Below are positions 5,980 through 12,871 of a stretch of 13,680 nt of DNA, one piece after another (position 1 is the first letter of the stretch; each line of letters begins with the position of its first letter). The stretch spans positions 1-13,680 of the forward strand of contig JBBDZL010000022.1 in assembly GCA_040900215.1 (NCBI GenBank), given 5' to 3'. A program made the translations under genes and the position numbers. The notes beneath the pieces were generated by a model, which worked only from the letters and a program-made list of their open reading frames with translations, was not told the origin of the DNA and did no database searches. Source of the DNA: 9FT-COMBO-53-11 sp040900215 (GTDB lineage: Bacteria; Patescibacteriota; WWE3; 9FT-COMBO-53-11).

Positions 5980-7361
5980 TGCATCTCTTTGACCTGATGG
6001 AGAAAATTTTGGGAGCGGATAACGGAGAAGCGGCGATTGAAATCCCCGAAGAAAACTTCAACCTCTTGATGCTCAAGATTATTCGGGATAAAGCTCGGCG
6101 CGAGAACAAGACGGTCCGTTTTACGGCCGCCGGCCCCCGCGGGAAGAGATTGGTCGGCTCTTTGGAGAATCGGATTGAACCCGCGGCGGAGCGAGAAGAG
6201 GGGGAGAGGGCGGCAAAGCCGATAAAGCCCCGCGGCCGATTCCGGAAAATCCTGGTTCCGCTCGCCCTTGTCCTGGGGATCTTAATCGTTTTGGGAGCGG
6301 CCGCTTTCGGGGCCCTCTATTACCTCCCCAAGGCGGAGGTGGTCCTGACCCTTTCTCCGATCCCGCTGATTAAGGAAATTCCAGTGGCGGTGGATGCCGA
6401 AGTGGAGGAGGTGGACGCGGCGACCGGAACCGTGCCCGGAACCTCACAGGTGGTGGAGGAAAGCGGCACCAAATCAACACCGGCGACCGGAACCGCGATC
6501 GTGGGGGAGAAGGCGAAGGGGACGATTACTTTAGACACCACCGGCGAGCAGACTTGCAGTCAAGGGGCAAAAATCAAGGAGAACGCCAGCGGTTCGGTCT
6601 TTCTAGCCGACGCTGCTTTTACTATCCCGGCCTTTGACACCTACGATGCGGCGGTTACCGCCGAAAAAATCGGAACCAGCCACAATCTGGCCGCGGGAAA
6701 GAGCTTTACAGTCTTGAGCGGATGTTCGGCAGCTGTAGTCGGAACCAACGCGGCCGCTTTCACCGGTGGAAGTTCCGAGGAGGTAACCGTAACTTCTTCC
6801 AGCGATCAATCCAAGCTCCTGACCGACTTGCAGAAAGAGCTGGTCGAAAAGGCCAAGGAAACGATCAAGAGCCGGAGCGGGACGGACGAGGTCGTGGTGG
6901 ATGCGGCGATCAAAATCGAGGTGGTCGAGAAGACTTATTCCCATGCGATCGGGGAGCAGGCCGAAAGCGTTTCCCTGGATTTGAAAGTCAAACTCACTAC
7001 CGTGACTTACAAAGGAGCGGATATCCAGGAGCTGATTTCCCAAACTCTTTCCAGCCTAATTCCCAGCGGCTATACCTTATTTCCCGGTGAGACCCAGATT
7101 GACCCGCTGGATCCAGTTCTCAAGGGGAGCAAGTTGACTTTTCAAGCGGAGGTCTCCGCCCAGGTGATTCCGGAGATTGATAAGGAAAAGATTAAGAACG
7201 ATCTAGCCGGCCGAAACGCCGGTTCGGCTCAGGATTATTTGATTTCTTTGGGAGAAGTGGCGGCCTTCGAGCTGGTGCTTTGGCCGAACTTGCCGGAGAG
7301 CCTGCAAAGGGTTCCGAGAAATACAAACAGAATTACGGTTGTGCTGAAAACCGAGGAATAG
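5976..7361 (+). CDS. Single-pass membrane protein with baseplate-J-like ectodomain (461 aa)
   Basis: Translation may start at GTG 5976, which overlaps the upstream stop and lies 8 nt after GGAGGAG, or at ATG 5979. Residues 1-90 are a charged cytoplasmic domain. Residues 91-117 (ILVPLALVLGILIVLGAAAF and on) form one transmembrane helix. The rest is an exported, Ser/Thr/Ala/Gly-rich beta domain with the pattern AKGTITLDTTG...IKENASG...FTIPA...IGTSHNLAAGKSFTV, resembling the baseplate J/gp47 fold annotated in many CPR membrane proteins. Only two cysteines occur in the ectodomain, C194 and C250, and could form a disulfide. With the PilM/FtsA-like ATPase before it, it may belong to an envelope or pilus-like complex. 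Its role is unknown, and phage baseplate function should not be assumed since no other phage genes are present. Confidence 0.75.
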   Translation: MMHLFDLMEKILGADNGEAAIEIPEENFNLLMLKIIRDKARRENKTVRFTAAGPRGKRLVGSLENRIEPAAEREEGERAAKPIKPRGRFRKILVPLALVLGILIVLGAAAFGALYYLPKAEVVLTLSPIPLIKEIPVAVDAEVEEVDAATGTVPGTSQVVEESGTKSTPATGTAIVGEKAKGTITLDTTGEQTCSQGAKIKENASGSVFLADAAFTIPAFDTYDAAVTAEKIGTSHNLAAGKSFTVLSGCSAAVVGTNAAAFTGGSSEEVTVTSSSDQSKLLTDLQKELVEKAKETIKSRSGTDEVVVDAAIKIEVVEKTYSHAIGEQAESVSLDLKVKLTTVTYKGADIQELISQTLSSLIPSGYTLFPGETQIDPLDPVLKGSKLTFQAEVSAQVIPEIDKEKIKNDLAGRNAGSAQDYLISLGEVAAFELVLWPNLPESLQRVPRNTNRITVVLKTEE

Positions 7362-7374
7362 CGGATTAATGGCC

Positions 7375-7638
7375 TTACTTTACTAGGAACACCTCGTCTC
7401 CGTCGCGGACTTTTTGATCGATTTGGACGCCAATTTCGTCTCCCTTTTTGGCCTCTTCCATATCCTTGTGGTCGACTTGCATCGAAGTTACTTCCTGGGT
7501 GAAGTCGGTGGTCGCTCCTTTGATGTGGACCTTGTCGCCCTTTTTGAGAGTGCCGGTGAGCTTAAAGATCCCGGCCGGGATATGTCCAAAGTAGTGAGTC
7601 ACATCACCCACTTTTTGTTCAGTCTTTTTTTCTTCCAA
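7375..7638 (-). CDS. EF-Tu domain 2-like small protein (87 aa)
   Basis: I chose TTG 7638 because GGGGGTG lies about 8 nt upstream and the conserved beta-barrel begins right after it (KVGDVTHYFGHIPAGIFKL). The frame stays open upstream to 7860, but that part is low-complexity, overlaps strong RNA-like structure and does not look like protein. The 87 residues resemble the second beta-barrel domain of elongation factors (LKKGDKVHIKGATTDFTQEV, then KKGDEIGVQIDQKVRDGDEVFLV) without any GTPase domain. Such stand-alone proteins are commonly annotated as translation elongation factor-like; their biochemical role is not known to me. The gene converges on the baseplate-J-like gene with only 13 nt between stops and no visible terminator, so transcripts may overlap. 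Confidence 0.75.
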   Translation of the reverse strand: MEEKKTEQKVGDVTHYFGHIPAGIFKLTGTLKKGDKVHIKGATTDFTQEVTSMQVDHKDMEEAKKGDEIGVQIDQKVRDGDEVFLVK

Positions 7639-7956
7639 TTCTGCTTCACCCCCTTCAACTTGAAGAATAGCAAAAACCGCTTGGATTCCTAAGTTCTCGC
7701 CCCGCGGACTAGCAAGTTTCTGTAGCGCTCGGGGAGCGCCTTTTCGGAAACAGCGTTCCTGCCTGCTGGACAGTCCGCTTCTCCCTCCTCCCGTCGGACT
7801 TGCGGGATGTTCCTCAAAGGCATCTCCCCTGTGCGCTCTAGCTCTAACTTTGCGAAGCAAAGCTAGGTTCGCGCAGTGAGCCGTCCATCGCGGGATCTGC
7901 GCTTTCTCGGAATCCTTCGCTTCTAATTACTAGTTACTCGCTACTAGCCACTGTTT
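7639..7956. other. 318-nt gap between minus-strand genes, with nested inverted repeats
   Basis: No credible protein is present. A nested fold is visible: GCGGACT (7704-7710) pairs with AGTCCGC (7772-7778), AGCAAG (7711-7716) with CCTGCT (7762-7767), and CTGT (7720-7723) with ACAG (7750-7753), around GCGCTC-GGG-GAGCGC (7725-7739). Further on, CTTTGC-GAA-GCAAAG forms a hairpin near 7847-7861, and GCGCAG/CTGCGC pair across about 7870-7905. Near 7925-7950 the sequence repeats TACT/CACT-like units (TTACTAGTTACTCGCTACTAG). It could be an untranslated ncRNA on either strand. No RNase P, SRP or tRNA core was recognised. Confidence 0.4.
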
Positions 7957-8829
7957 TCAGAATGGCAGATCGACGGTCCCGGTCTCGCCCTTCTTCTGGC
8001 GGAGTTCCGCGATGGCCTTGTTGGCCTCGTCCTTGGCAGGGCAGAATTCGACGTAAGGGCACCAGTAGCAGCGCCTCCCCGGCCGGGGCGCAAACTCTTG
8101 GTCGGCTTTAATCCGGCCAACCATCTCCAGGATCCGCTGGCGGGTTTCTTCTTCAGTATTTACCGTCACGGTAAAAGTCTTAAAGTTCCCGGTCTCCAGA
8201 TATAGGTAACTGGCTTTGGTGATCGGCTTACCGAGGGCTTGCCGGGAGAGGATCGCGTAGGCCAATAGCTGCAGATTTTCGTGGGCTTCGCTCCGGCTGG
8301 TCTTGTAGTCGATCAGATGATAGCCCTCTTCCTCCCGGTCGATCCGGTCGACCTTTCCCTGCAGAATGATCCCGGGTTCCAGCGGGAACATCAGCAGGTT
8401 CTCCTTGACAAACTCTCCTTCGCCTTCGGTCTGGGGGAGATAGGCGATCTCGGGATTGAGATTCTGTTCCTTGGCGAACCGCCGCAGCAGTTCCCGGGCC
8501 CGCTTGAAGTGGGTGCGCTCGTCCTCAATCTCGGGGAAACCCTTCCCCTTTCCGCGGGGACCGGCCCAGGTTTTCTCAAGGAGGTCAATCAGGGCCTCTC
8601 CCGTTCTTTCTTCTTGGGGCAGGTGGAAGAAGTCATTGAGGATGCGGTGGACAACGTCCCCGAAAACGAGATCTTTGCTTCGGCCGTCTTCCACCAGGGC
8701 CTGCTTCAGCTGAGGCTTGTTGCGGAAATCGCTGGTGTAGGCGTCCAGGTATTCGAAATAGTATTGTTTGGCGCACTCGGCGTCATAGAGGTGAAGAGAG
8801 TAGGGGGAGAATTTGTCTCGGGTTTTCAT
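7957..8829 (-). CDS. RecB/Cas4-like PD-(D/E)XK nuclease with a likely Fe-S cluster (290 aa)
   Basis: The start ATG 8829 lies 3 nt after the stop of the upstream DHH gene, so the two form an operon. The RecB-type nuclease core is complete: H61 in VFGDVVHRIL, D161 in LQGKVDRID, D174-Y-K176 in HLIDYKTS, and Q187-xxx-Y191 in LQLLAYAIL. Four cysteines are placed as in Cas4 and AddB, one near the N-terminus (C19) and three at the C-terminus (C254-YW-C257-x5-C263), which would hold a 4Fe-4S cluster. The predicted activity is metal-dependent DNA cleavage or end trimming. No helicase domain, cas gene or repeat array is nearby, so a repair role is more likely than CRISPR adaptation. This is a family-level call (PDDEXK_1); the true substrate cannot be read from the sequence. 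Confidence 0.88.
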   Translation of the reverse strand: MKTRDKFSPYSLHLYDAECAKQYYFEYLDAYTSDFRNKPQLKQALVEDGRSKDLVFGDVVHRILNDFFHLPQEERTGEALIDLLEKTWAGPRGKGKGFPEIEDERTHFKRARELLRRFAKEQNLNPEIAYLPQTEGEGEFVKENLLMFPLEPGIILQGKVDRIDREEEGYHLIDYKTSRSEAHENLQLLAYAILSRQALGKPITKASYLYLETGNFKTFTVTVNTEEETRQRILEMVGRIKADQEFAPRPGRRCYWCPYVEFCPAKDEANKAIAELRQKKGETGTVDLPF

Positions 8830-8832
8830 AAC

Positions 8833-9813
8833 TCAGATTGTTTTTAACATCTTCAAGGCTTGAGGGATTATTTTTTTGAGAGGTCCTCGATAGTCAAAGG
8901 CGGCCGACATTTCGTGTCCGCCCCCGCCGAATTTCTCAGCCACTTTGGAGACATTTACTCCTGGGGAAGACCGGAGCGTGACTCGGATCCGCCGCGGCTG
9001 CTCCTCGGTAAAAACGGCAGCCACTCCTACTCCTTTGGTGGCTAACAGCAGGTTTGCCGCCGCAAACGAGCGGATTCCCGACAGTTCGGAGTACTGGGTT
9101 CCCTTCAAAGCGGCGAATGGGAGGCTGGAATAGGCCACCGCTTTTCGAATTTGGGTGCGGGCCAAAATTTCGGACCAGAGCCGGAGGGCTTTAGGAGACC
9201 AAGAGCGGAAAGCTTTTTCGACGATCCTTTTTTGATTTCCGCCGTGCCGAATGAGATCGGCGGCCTTATCCAGCGAGCCGGCGGTAGTGGAGGGGTAGAG
9301 GAACCCGCCGGTATCGGTGTAGACTCCGGTCAGGAGGCAATTTGAGATCTCGGGGGTGAGGGCGATTCTCCAGGATTTGATTAGATCGTACAGGACTTCA
9401 GCAGTAGAGGCGGAATCGGAAATAACGTAATTTAGGTCCCCGAAATTGCGGTTGCTCTCATGGTGGTCAATGTTGGCCAGGATCGTTTGGGAAGGAAATT
9501 TAATCTCTCCTTTCTTCGAAAAACGGGCGGGGGAGGCATTATCAACCAAGAAAATCAGGTCAAACTTGGTGAGATCCAGCTCGGCGGGGTCAACGATCTT
9601 AATTTTTTTTGCCCCGGGAAGAAAAAGAAAAATATCCGGAACTGGATCGGCACTGACCACGGTTGCTTTTTTGCCCAAGCCGTGCAGGAAATGGTAGCTC
9701 GCCAGAGCGGAGCCGATCGAATCGCCGTCGGGGCGAAGGTGCAGGGGGATCAGAATGTTTTTGGCCGCTTTGATGGTCCGCAGGATGTTCCGGGGAGAAT
9801 CCATAAGATTCAT
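8833..9813 (-). CDS. DHH/DHHA1 phosphoesterase, NrnA-like (326 aa)
   Basis: NrnA-type enzymes hydrolyse short RNA oligonucleotides (nanoRNA), and some act on pAp or cyclic dinucleotide products. The manganese-binding motifs are present: HLRPDGDSIGS (H25, D29, D31), FLVDNAS (D91), ANIDHHESN (D116-H117-H118) and YTDTGGF (D167). The C-terminal DHHA1 domain shows GGGGHEMSAAF (297-307), which binds substrate. The length is normal for NrnA. Two ATGs are possible, 9813 and 9804; I list the first. No strong Shine-Dalgarno is visible. It is followed after 3 nt by the Fe-S nuclease gene, which suggests a shared role in nucleic-acid turnover or repair. Whether it prefers nanoRNA, pAp or c-di-AMP breakdown products cannot be decided from the sequence. 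Confidence 0.9.
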   Translation of the reverse strand: MNLMDSPRNILRTIKAAKNILIPLHLRPDGDSIGSALASYHFLHGLGKKATVVSADPVPDIFLFLPGAKKIKIVDPAELDLTKFDLIFLVDNASPARFSKKGEIKFPSQTILANIDHHESNRNFGDLNYVISDSASTAEVLYDLIKSWRIALTPEISNCLLTGVYTDTGGFLYPSTTAGSLDKAADLIRHGGNQKRIVEKAFRSWSPKALRLWSEILARTQIRKAVAYSSLPFAALKGTQYSELSGIRSFAAANLLLATKGVGVAAVFTEEQPRRIRVTLRSSPGVNVSKVAEKFGGGGHEMSAAFDYRGPLKKIIPQALKMLKTI

Positions 9814-9848
9814 AATACCAATCTCGTAATACTCGATCGTAAAGACCC

Positions 9849-9877
9849 TTGACCTATAGTCACCTGGGTGTTAGGAT
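9849..9877 (+). promoter_or_regulatory. Candidate promoter of the 174-aa gene
   Basis: TTGACC (9849-9854) and TAGGAT (9872-9877) are 17 nt apart, with 5/6 and 4/6 matches to consensus. This places a start near 9884, about 54 nt before the GTG. It overlaps the intergenic region shared with the divergent DHH gene. Confidence 0.5.
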
Positions 9878-9937
9878 TAAAGCAAGAATCTTGCACCGGC
9901 GTGATAGCATAGACGCTGGTAGGGAAGGAGAGGAGAT

Positions 9938-10462
9938 GTGGCCCATGAACGCAATGCGACCGAGAAGGCGATTATCCTCGCCTTGGCTTTCCGGGCCGGC
10001 TTAGCCAGTACGGAAGGCGACGAGTTCCTGGTCGAGCCCGCCACTTTGGATCTCGATCGGCACTCCGGTTTTGATCTCATTCTCTATCGGATCCGATCCG
10101 GTTTTCGGAAATGGCTGCTAGTGGATGCCACTTCCAGCCGCCGGGAAATGGGAAAGAAGATTGCCCGATCAATCAGTAAGAAGCGGGCGCTCCGGTACAT
10201 TCTCAAAGGCGACTGGCAAACCGCCGTCTTTGATATCGCGATCGACTCCTGCTTCCAGAAGGCGTTCGACCGGCTTTCCGACGGAAAGCCAATGGCGTTT
10301 CGAGAAGCATGCCCGGATCACGGCAATCAATGCCGGCTGGCCCACCGCCTCTTCGAGTTCAGTGAGATATTGAACCGGCAGCTCGCTTCTCACCGCCGGA
10401 AAGACGGAAGTCCCGGCGATGCGACGAGATTCGTGATGAACGTTCCCAAACCCCCGTTCTAA
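9938..10462 (+). CDS. Unrecognised 174-aa protein, possibly nuclease-like
   Basis: GTG 9938 is preceded by AAGGAG about 7 nt upstream; an ATG at 9936 lies in another frame that soon stops. The protein is soluble, basic and has no signal peptide. A central segment, SGFDLILYR followed by FRKWLLVDATSS and GKKI (D46, D63, K73/K74), recalls the beta-hairpin of PD-(D/E)XK nucleases, but the usual (D/E)xK is DxT here, so I would not assign that activity. Four cysteines (C105, C125, C132 and one or none paired) show no CxxC knuckle. The gene has its own promoter candidate and terminator, so it is probably a single-gene unit. The stop codon lies in the terminator loop, and the terminator encodes the last residues (about NVPKPPF). 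No family was recognised. Confidence 0.7.
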   Translation: MAHERNATEKAIILALAFRAGLASTEGDEFLVEPATLDLDRHSGFDLILYRIRSGFRKWLLVDATSSRREMGKKIARSISKKRALRYILKGDWQTAVFDIAIDSCFQKAFDRLSDGKPMAFREACPDHGNQCRLAHRLFEFSEILNRQLASHRRKDGSPGDATRFVMNVPKPPF

Positions 10463-10479
10463 CCCAACGGGGGCTTTTT
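10451..10479 (+). terminator. Intrinsic terminator of the 174-aa gene
   Basis: CCCCCGTT (10451-10458) and AACGGGGG (10466-10473) form a perfect 8-bp stem with loop CTAACCC, followed by C and TTTTT. The left arm is still coding and the TAA stop (10460-10462) sits in the loop. Confidence 0.9.
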
Positions 10480-10499
10480 GTATCAGTTATCATTAATCT

Positions 10500-10865
10500 G
10501 TGAACATTTTGGGAGTGGATTGGGGCGAAAAGAGAATCGGCGTCGCCATTGCGCGTGGGCCGCTCGCTGAGCCCTACAACATTATCTCGAGTTTTGAGGA
10601 ATTATCCAAGGTAATTAGGCAGGAGGGAATTAGGCAGATAGTCTTGGGGTTGCCCGAAGGCCGAAATCAGAAAAGAGTAAGAGATTTGAGTAAGAGGATT
10701 GAGCAAGAGTTAGGAGTGCCGGTGGTTCTACGATCAGAGGTTCTAACTACCCGCCAAGCGTTGGAGCAAGCGATCAAAGTCGGGAAGTCGAAGAAATCCC
10801 GCCGGGAGCTGGACGCAATCGCCGCCGCTATTCTTCTACAAGAGCACCTCGACAGCATCCGATAG
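10500..10865 (+). CDS. ruvX: RuvX/YqgF-type RNase H-fold protein (121 aa)
   Basis: YqgF/RuvX proteins have an RNase H-like fold; the family is linked to Holliday-junction resolution and to 16S rRNA 5' maturation. The N-terminal strand MNILGVDWGEKRIGVA carries catalytic D7. IVLGLPEGRN (about 47-56) is the usual GLP motif, and LDAIAAAILLQEHL carries the last acidic residue, D105. The middle motif, normally DER-x-TT, is SEVLTT here: E80 and TT are kept, but the first Asp is Ser and the Arg is Val. The protein is somewhat short for the family (about 135-150 aa). GTG 10500 has no Shine-Dalgarno; TATCAT ends 6 nt upstream, as expected of a leaderless transcript. In Firmicutes ruvX (yrrK) lies between alaS and mltG, and both occur in this window. 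Confidence 0.88.
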   Translation: MNILGVDWGEKRIGVAIARGPLAEPYNIISSFEELSKVIRQEGIRQIVLGLPEGRNQKRVRDLSKRIEQELGVPVVLRSEVLTTRQALEQAIKVGKSKKSRRELDAIAAAILLQEHLDSIR

Positions 10866-10871
10866 GATGCT
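10854..10871. other. Inverted repeat over the ruvX stop codon
   Basis: AGCATCC and GGATGCT pair perfectly (7 bp) around a short GATA loop that contains part of the TAG stop. What follows is A-rich, not T-rich, so it does not resemble a terminator on the plus strand. It could protect the mRNA 3' end or mark the ruvX-ftsH junction. Confidence 0.5.
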
Positions 10872-10914
10872 AAGATAAAAAACAACAACCCAATTTCAAG
10901 AGAGGAGGAGAACC

Positions 10915-12831
10915 ATGCGCCCCAAGCCTCTGCTTATTATTTTGGGCTCGCTGGCGGTTTTGGGGATGATCTTCACGCTGACTTACAGCCCCCAATCCCT
11001 GGACCAATCTTTGGGAAGTTCCCCATCTCCGATCCCTTATTCGGATGGTTCTCCCGCCTTTGCGGTAGGGGGACGGGTGCCGACGGCCAGTTCGGGAAAT
11101 TCGTATGTTTTCTCGGACTTGGTTGCCCAGATGAAGGCCGGAGAGGTGGAGTCCTTGCAGATTGCCAACCCGACCATCACCGTCAAGGCCATCGATGGCC
11201 AGACCCACCGATTCGACTGGCCGCCGGCCGGCGATTTTATCCAGGCGCTGCAGTTCTTCGGGGTAACCGAGGAGCATCTCGCCGCCGTGCGGGTGGAGTA
11301 TGTTTCGCCCCCGCCGCTCTGGCTCTTCCAATGCCTGGTGCCGCTGGGAATGATCCTGCTGGTGCTTATCTTCCTTAACCGGATGACAAAGGGCTCTGGA
11401 GGATCGGGAAGCGGTCCGGGGATGTTCGGCGGAATGGGGTTGAAGCCCAGCCGCGCGAAACAAATCGACGCCGACCAGCCCAAGGTCACCTTCGATGACG
11501 TGGCCGGGCTGGTGGAAGCGAAAGAGGAGCTCAAGGAGGTCGTCGAGTTCCTCCAGCACCCCGAGAAGTTCGTCACTCTCGGGGCGCGGATTCCCAAGGG
11601 AGTACTGCTGTTCGGAAGTCCGGGATGCGGCAAGACGCTGATGGCGCGGGCCGTCGCCGGGGAGGCCGGGGTGCCGTTCATCTCCATCGGCGGTTCCGAG
11701 TTCGTTGAGGTCTTCGTAGGGGTCGGTGCCAGCCGGGTGCGGGAGCTGTTCGACCAAGCTAAAAAGAATGCTCCTTGCATCGTCTTTGTGGACGAGATTG
11801 ATGCCGTCGGCGGTCAGCGGACTCCCGCGATTGGCGGCGGCCAAGAGCATAACCAGACTCTCAACCAGCTCCTTAAGGAGATGGACGGCTTTGACCAGAA
11901 CACCAATGTGGTCGTGATCGCGGCGACCAACCGGCCGGAGATGCTTGATCCGGCGCTGTTGCGCTCGGGGCGGTTTGACCGGCGGGTCGCGGTGGATCGG
12001 CCCGATATCATCGCGCGGGAGCAGATCTTTGAGGTCCATGTGCGCGGGAAGCCCTTGGGCGACGATGTCGACCTGAAGAAGCTGGCGAAAGCGACCCCCG
12101 GCTTGACGGGCGCGGATATCGAGAACGCCGTCAACGAAGCGGCAATCCTCGCGGCGCGGTTCGGTAAGCTGGCGATCGGGATGGCGGAGTTTCGGGAAGG
12201 CATTCTGAAGTCGGTGATCGGGCCCGAGCGCCGGTCGCGGACGATCTCTAAGTCTGAGAAGCGAACGATCGCTTACCATGAGGCCGGCCACGCGATTGCG
12301 ATGCACTTTACCGAAGGGCAAGACCCGATCCAAAAGATTTCGGTCATCTCCCGCGGGTTTTCGCTGGGCTTTACGATGCCGGTGCCGGAGGAAGACCGCA
12401 ACCTGCTTTCAAAGGGTCACGCGTTTGGGGAGATTGTCGGCCTACTCGGAGGGCGGGCGGCGGAGGAGCTGGTGTTCGGCAAGGATCTGGTGACCAGCGG
12501 AGCTTCGAACGACCTTCAGCGGGCGACCGATAATGCCCGGCGGATGGTGACGGAGTGGGGGATGGGAGAGTTCGTCGGCCTGCGCAGTTTGGTTTCTCCT
12601 CCGGGTTCCACCGGAATGGAGAACCTGATGCGGGGCGAGCGAACCGTCTCCGAAGAGCTGTCCCGGCAGGTCGATGAGGAGATCAAGCTGATCCTTGGGA
12701 AAGCCTACGAACAAGCATATAAGACTCTGGTGGACCATCGCGATCGGCTGGAAGCAGTGGTGGCGCGGTTGCTGGAGATTGAGACGCTTGAGCGGGAAGA
12801 GTTTCTCGCGCTCGTTTCCAACGGGTCCTGA
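10915..12831 (+). CDS. ftsH: ATP-dependent zinc metalloprotease FtsH, divergent variant
   Basis: FtsH is a membrane-bound hexameric AAA+ protease that degrades misfolded membrane proteins, regulators and some tmRNA-tagged proteins. A good Shine-Dalgarno (AGGAGG, 10903-10908) lies 6 nt before the ATG. TM1 spans about residues 5-22, followed by an exported domain and TM2 at about 134-155. The AAA module has Walker A GSPGCGKT (234-241), pore loop FVEVFVGVGAS, Walker B VFVDEID (D293, E294) and SRH NRPEMLDPALLRSGRFDRR. The protease site is H455-EAG-H459 with third ligand D533 (GASNDLQRATDNAR). The length, 638 aa, is normal. Odd points: Walker A differs from GPPGTGKT, and the conserved GGGHDEREQTLNQLL reads GGGQEHNQTLNQLL, one residue shorter and without the usual charged pattern. 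It may be one of several FtsH paralogues. The stop codon lies in the terminator stem. Confidence 0.96.
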   Translation: MRPKPLLIILGSLAVLGMIFTLTYSPQSLDQSLGSSPSPIPYSDGSPAFAVGGRVPTASSGNSYVFSDLVAQMKAGEVESLQIANPTITVKAIDGQTHRFDWPPAGDFIQALQFFGVTEEHLAAVRVEYVSPPPLWLFQCLVPLGMILLVLIFLNRMTKGSGGSGSGPGMFGGMGLKPSRAKQIDADQPKVTFDDVAGLVEAKEELKEVVEFLQHPEKFVTLGARIPKGVLLFGSPGCGKTLMARAVAGEAGVPFISIGGSEFVEVFVGVGASRVRELFDQAKKNAPCIVFVDEIDAVGGQRTPAIGGGQEHNQTLNQLLKEMDGFDQNTNVVVIAATNRPEMLDPALLRSGRFDRRVAVDRPDIIAREQIFEVHVRGKPLGDDVDLKKLAKATPGLTGADIENAVNEAAILAARFGKLAIGMAEFREGILKSVIGPERRSRTISKSEKRTIAYHEAGHAIAMHFTEGQDPIQKISVISRGFSLGFTMPVPEEDRNLLSKGHAFGEIVGLLGGRAAEELVFGKDLVTSGASNDLQRATDNARRMVTEWGMGEFVGLRSLVSPPGSTGMENLMRGERTVSEELSRQVDEEIKLILGKAYEQAYKTLVDHRDRLEAVVARLLEIETLEREEFLALVSNGS

Positions 12832-12856
12832 TGCAAAAATCAGGACCCTTTTTTTT
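12823..12856 (+). terminator. Intrinsic terminator of ftsH
   Basis: GGGTCCTGA (12823-12831) and TCAGGACCC (12840-12848) form a perfect 9-bp stem with loop TGCAAAAA, then eight T. The left arm includes the last ftsH codons and its TGA stop. Confidence 0.96.
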
Positions 12857-12871
12857 GTTATCCTAATTTTG

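Noticed and set aside
5976..7361. Prophage baseplate module
   Set aside because: The protein has a transmembrane anchor and no other tail, capsid or integrase genes are present; similar proteins are chromosomal in CPR genomes.
7639..7860. 74-residue N-terminal extension of the EF-Tu domain 2-like protein
   Set aside because: The translation is rich in Arg, Gly and Ser without family resemblance, overlaps strong hairpins, and a Shine-Dalgarno sits just before TTG 7638.
7690..7930. RNase P RNA
   Set aside because: A weak ACAGAA-like stretch exists on the minus strand, but the GAGGAAAGUC and GGUAAGAGCGCACC core motifs are missing and the spacing is too short.
7957..8829. Cas4 of a CRISPR system
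   Set aside because: No cas1/cas2, no repeat-spacer array, and the partner gene is a DHH phosphoesterase.
10870..12333. 487-aa minus-strand frame opposite ftsH
   Set aside because: Shadow of a GC-rich gene; the plus-strand frame carries all FtsH motifs.
12695..12871. Upstream extension of the MgtC-like protein
   Set aside because: It runs through the end of ftsH in another frame and across the ftsH terminator; MgtC homology starts at ATG 12872.
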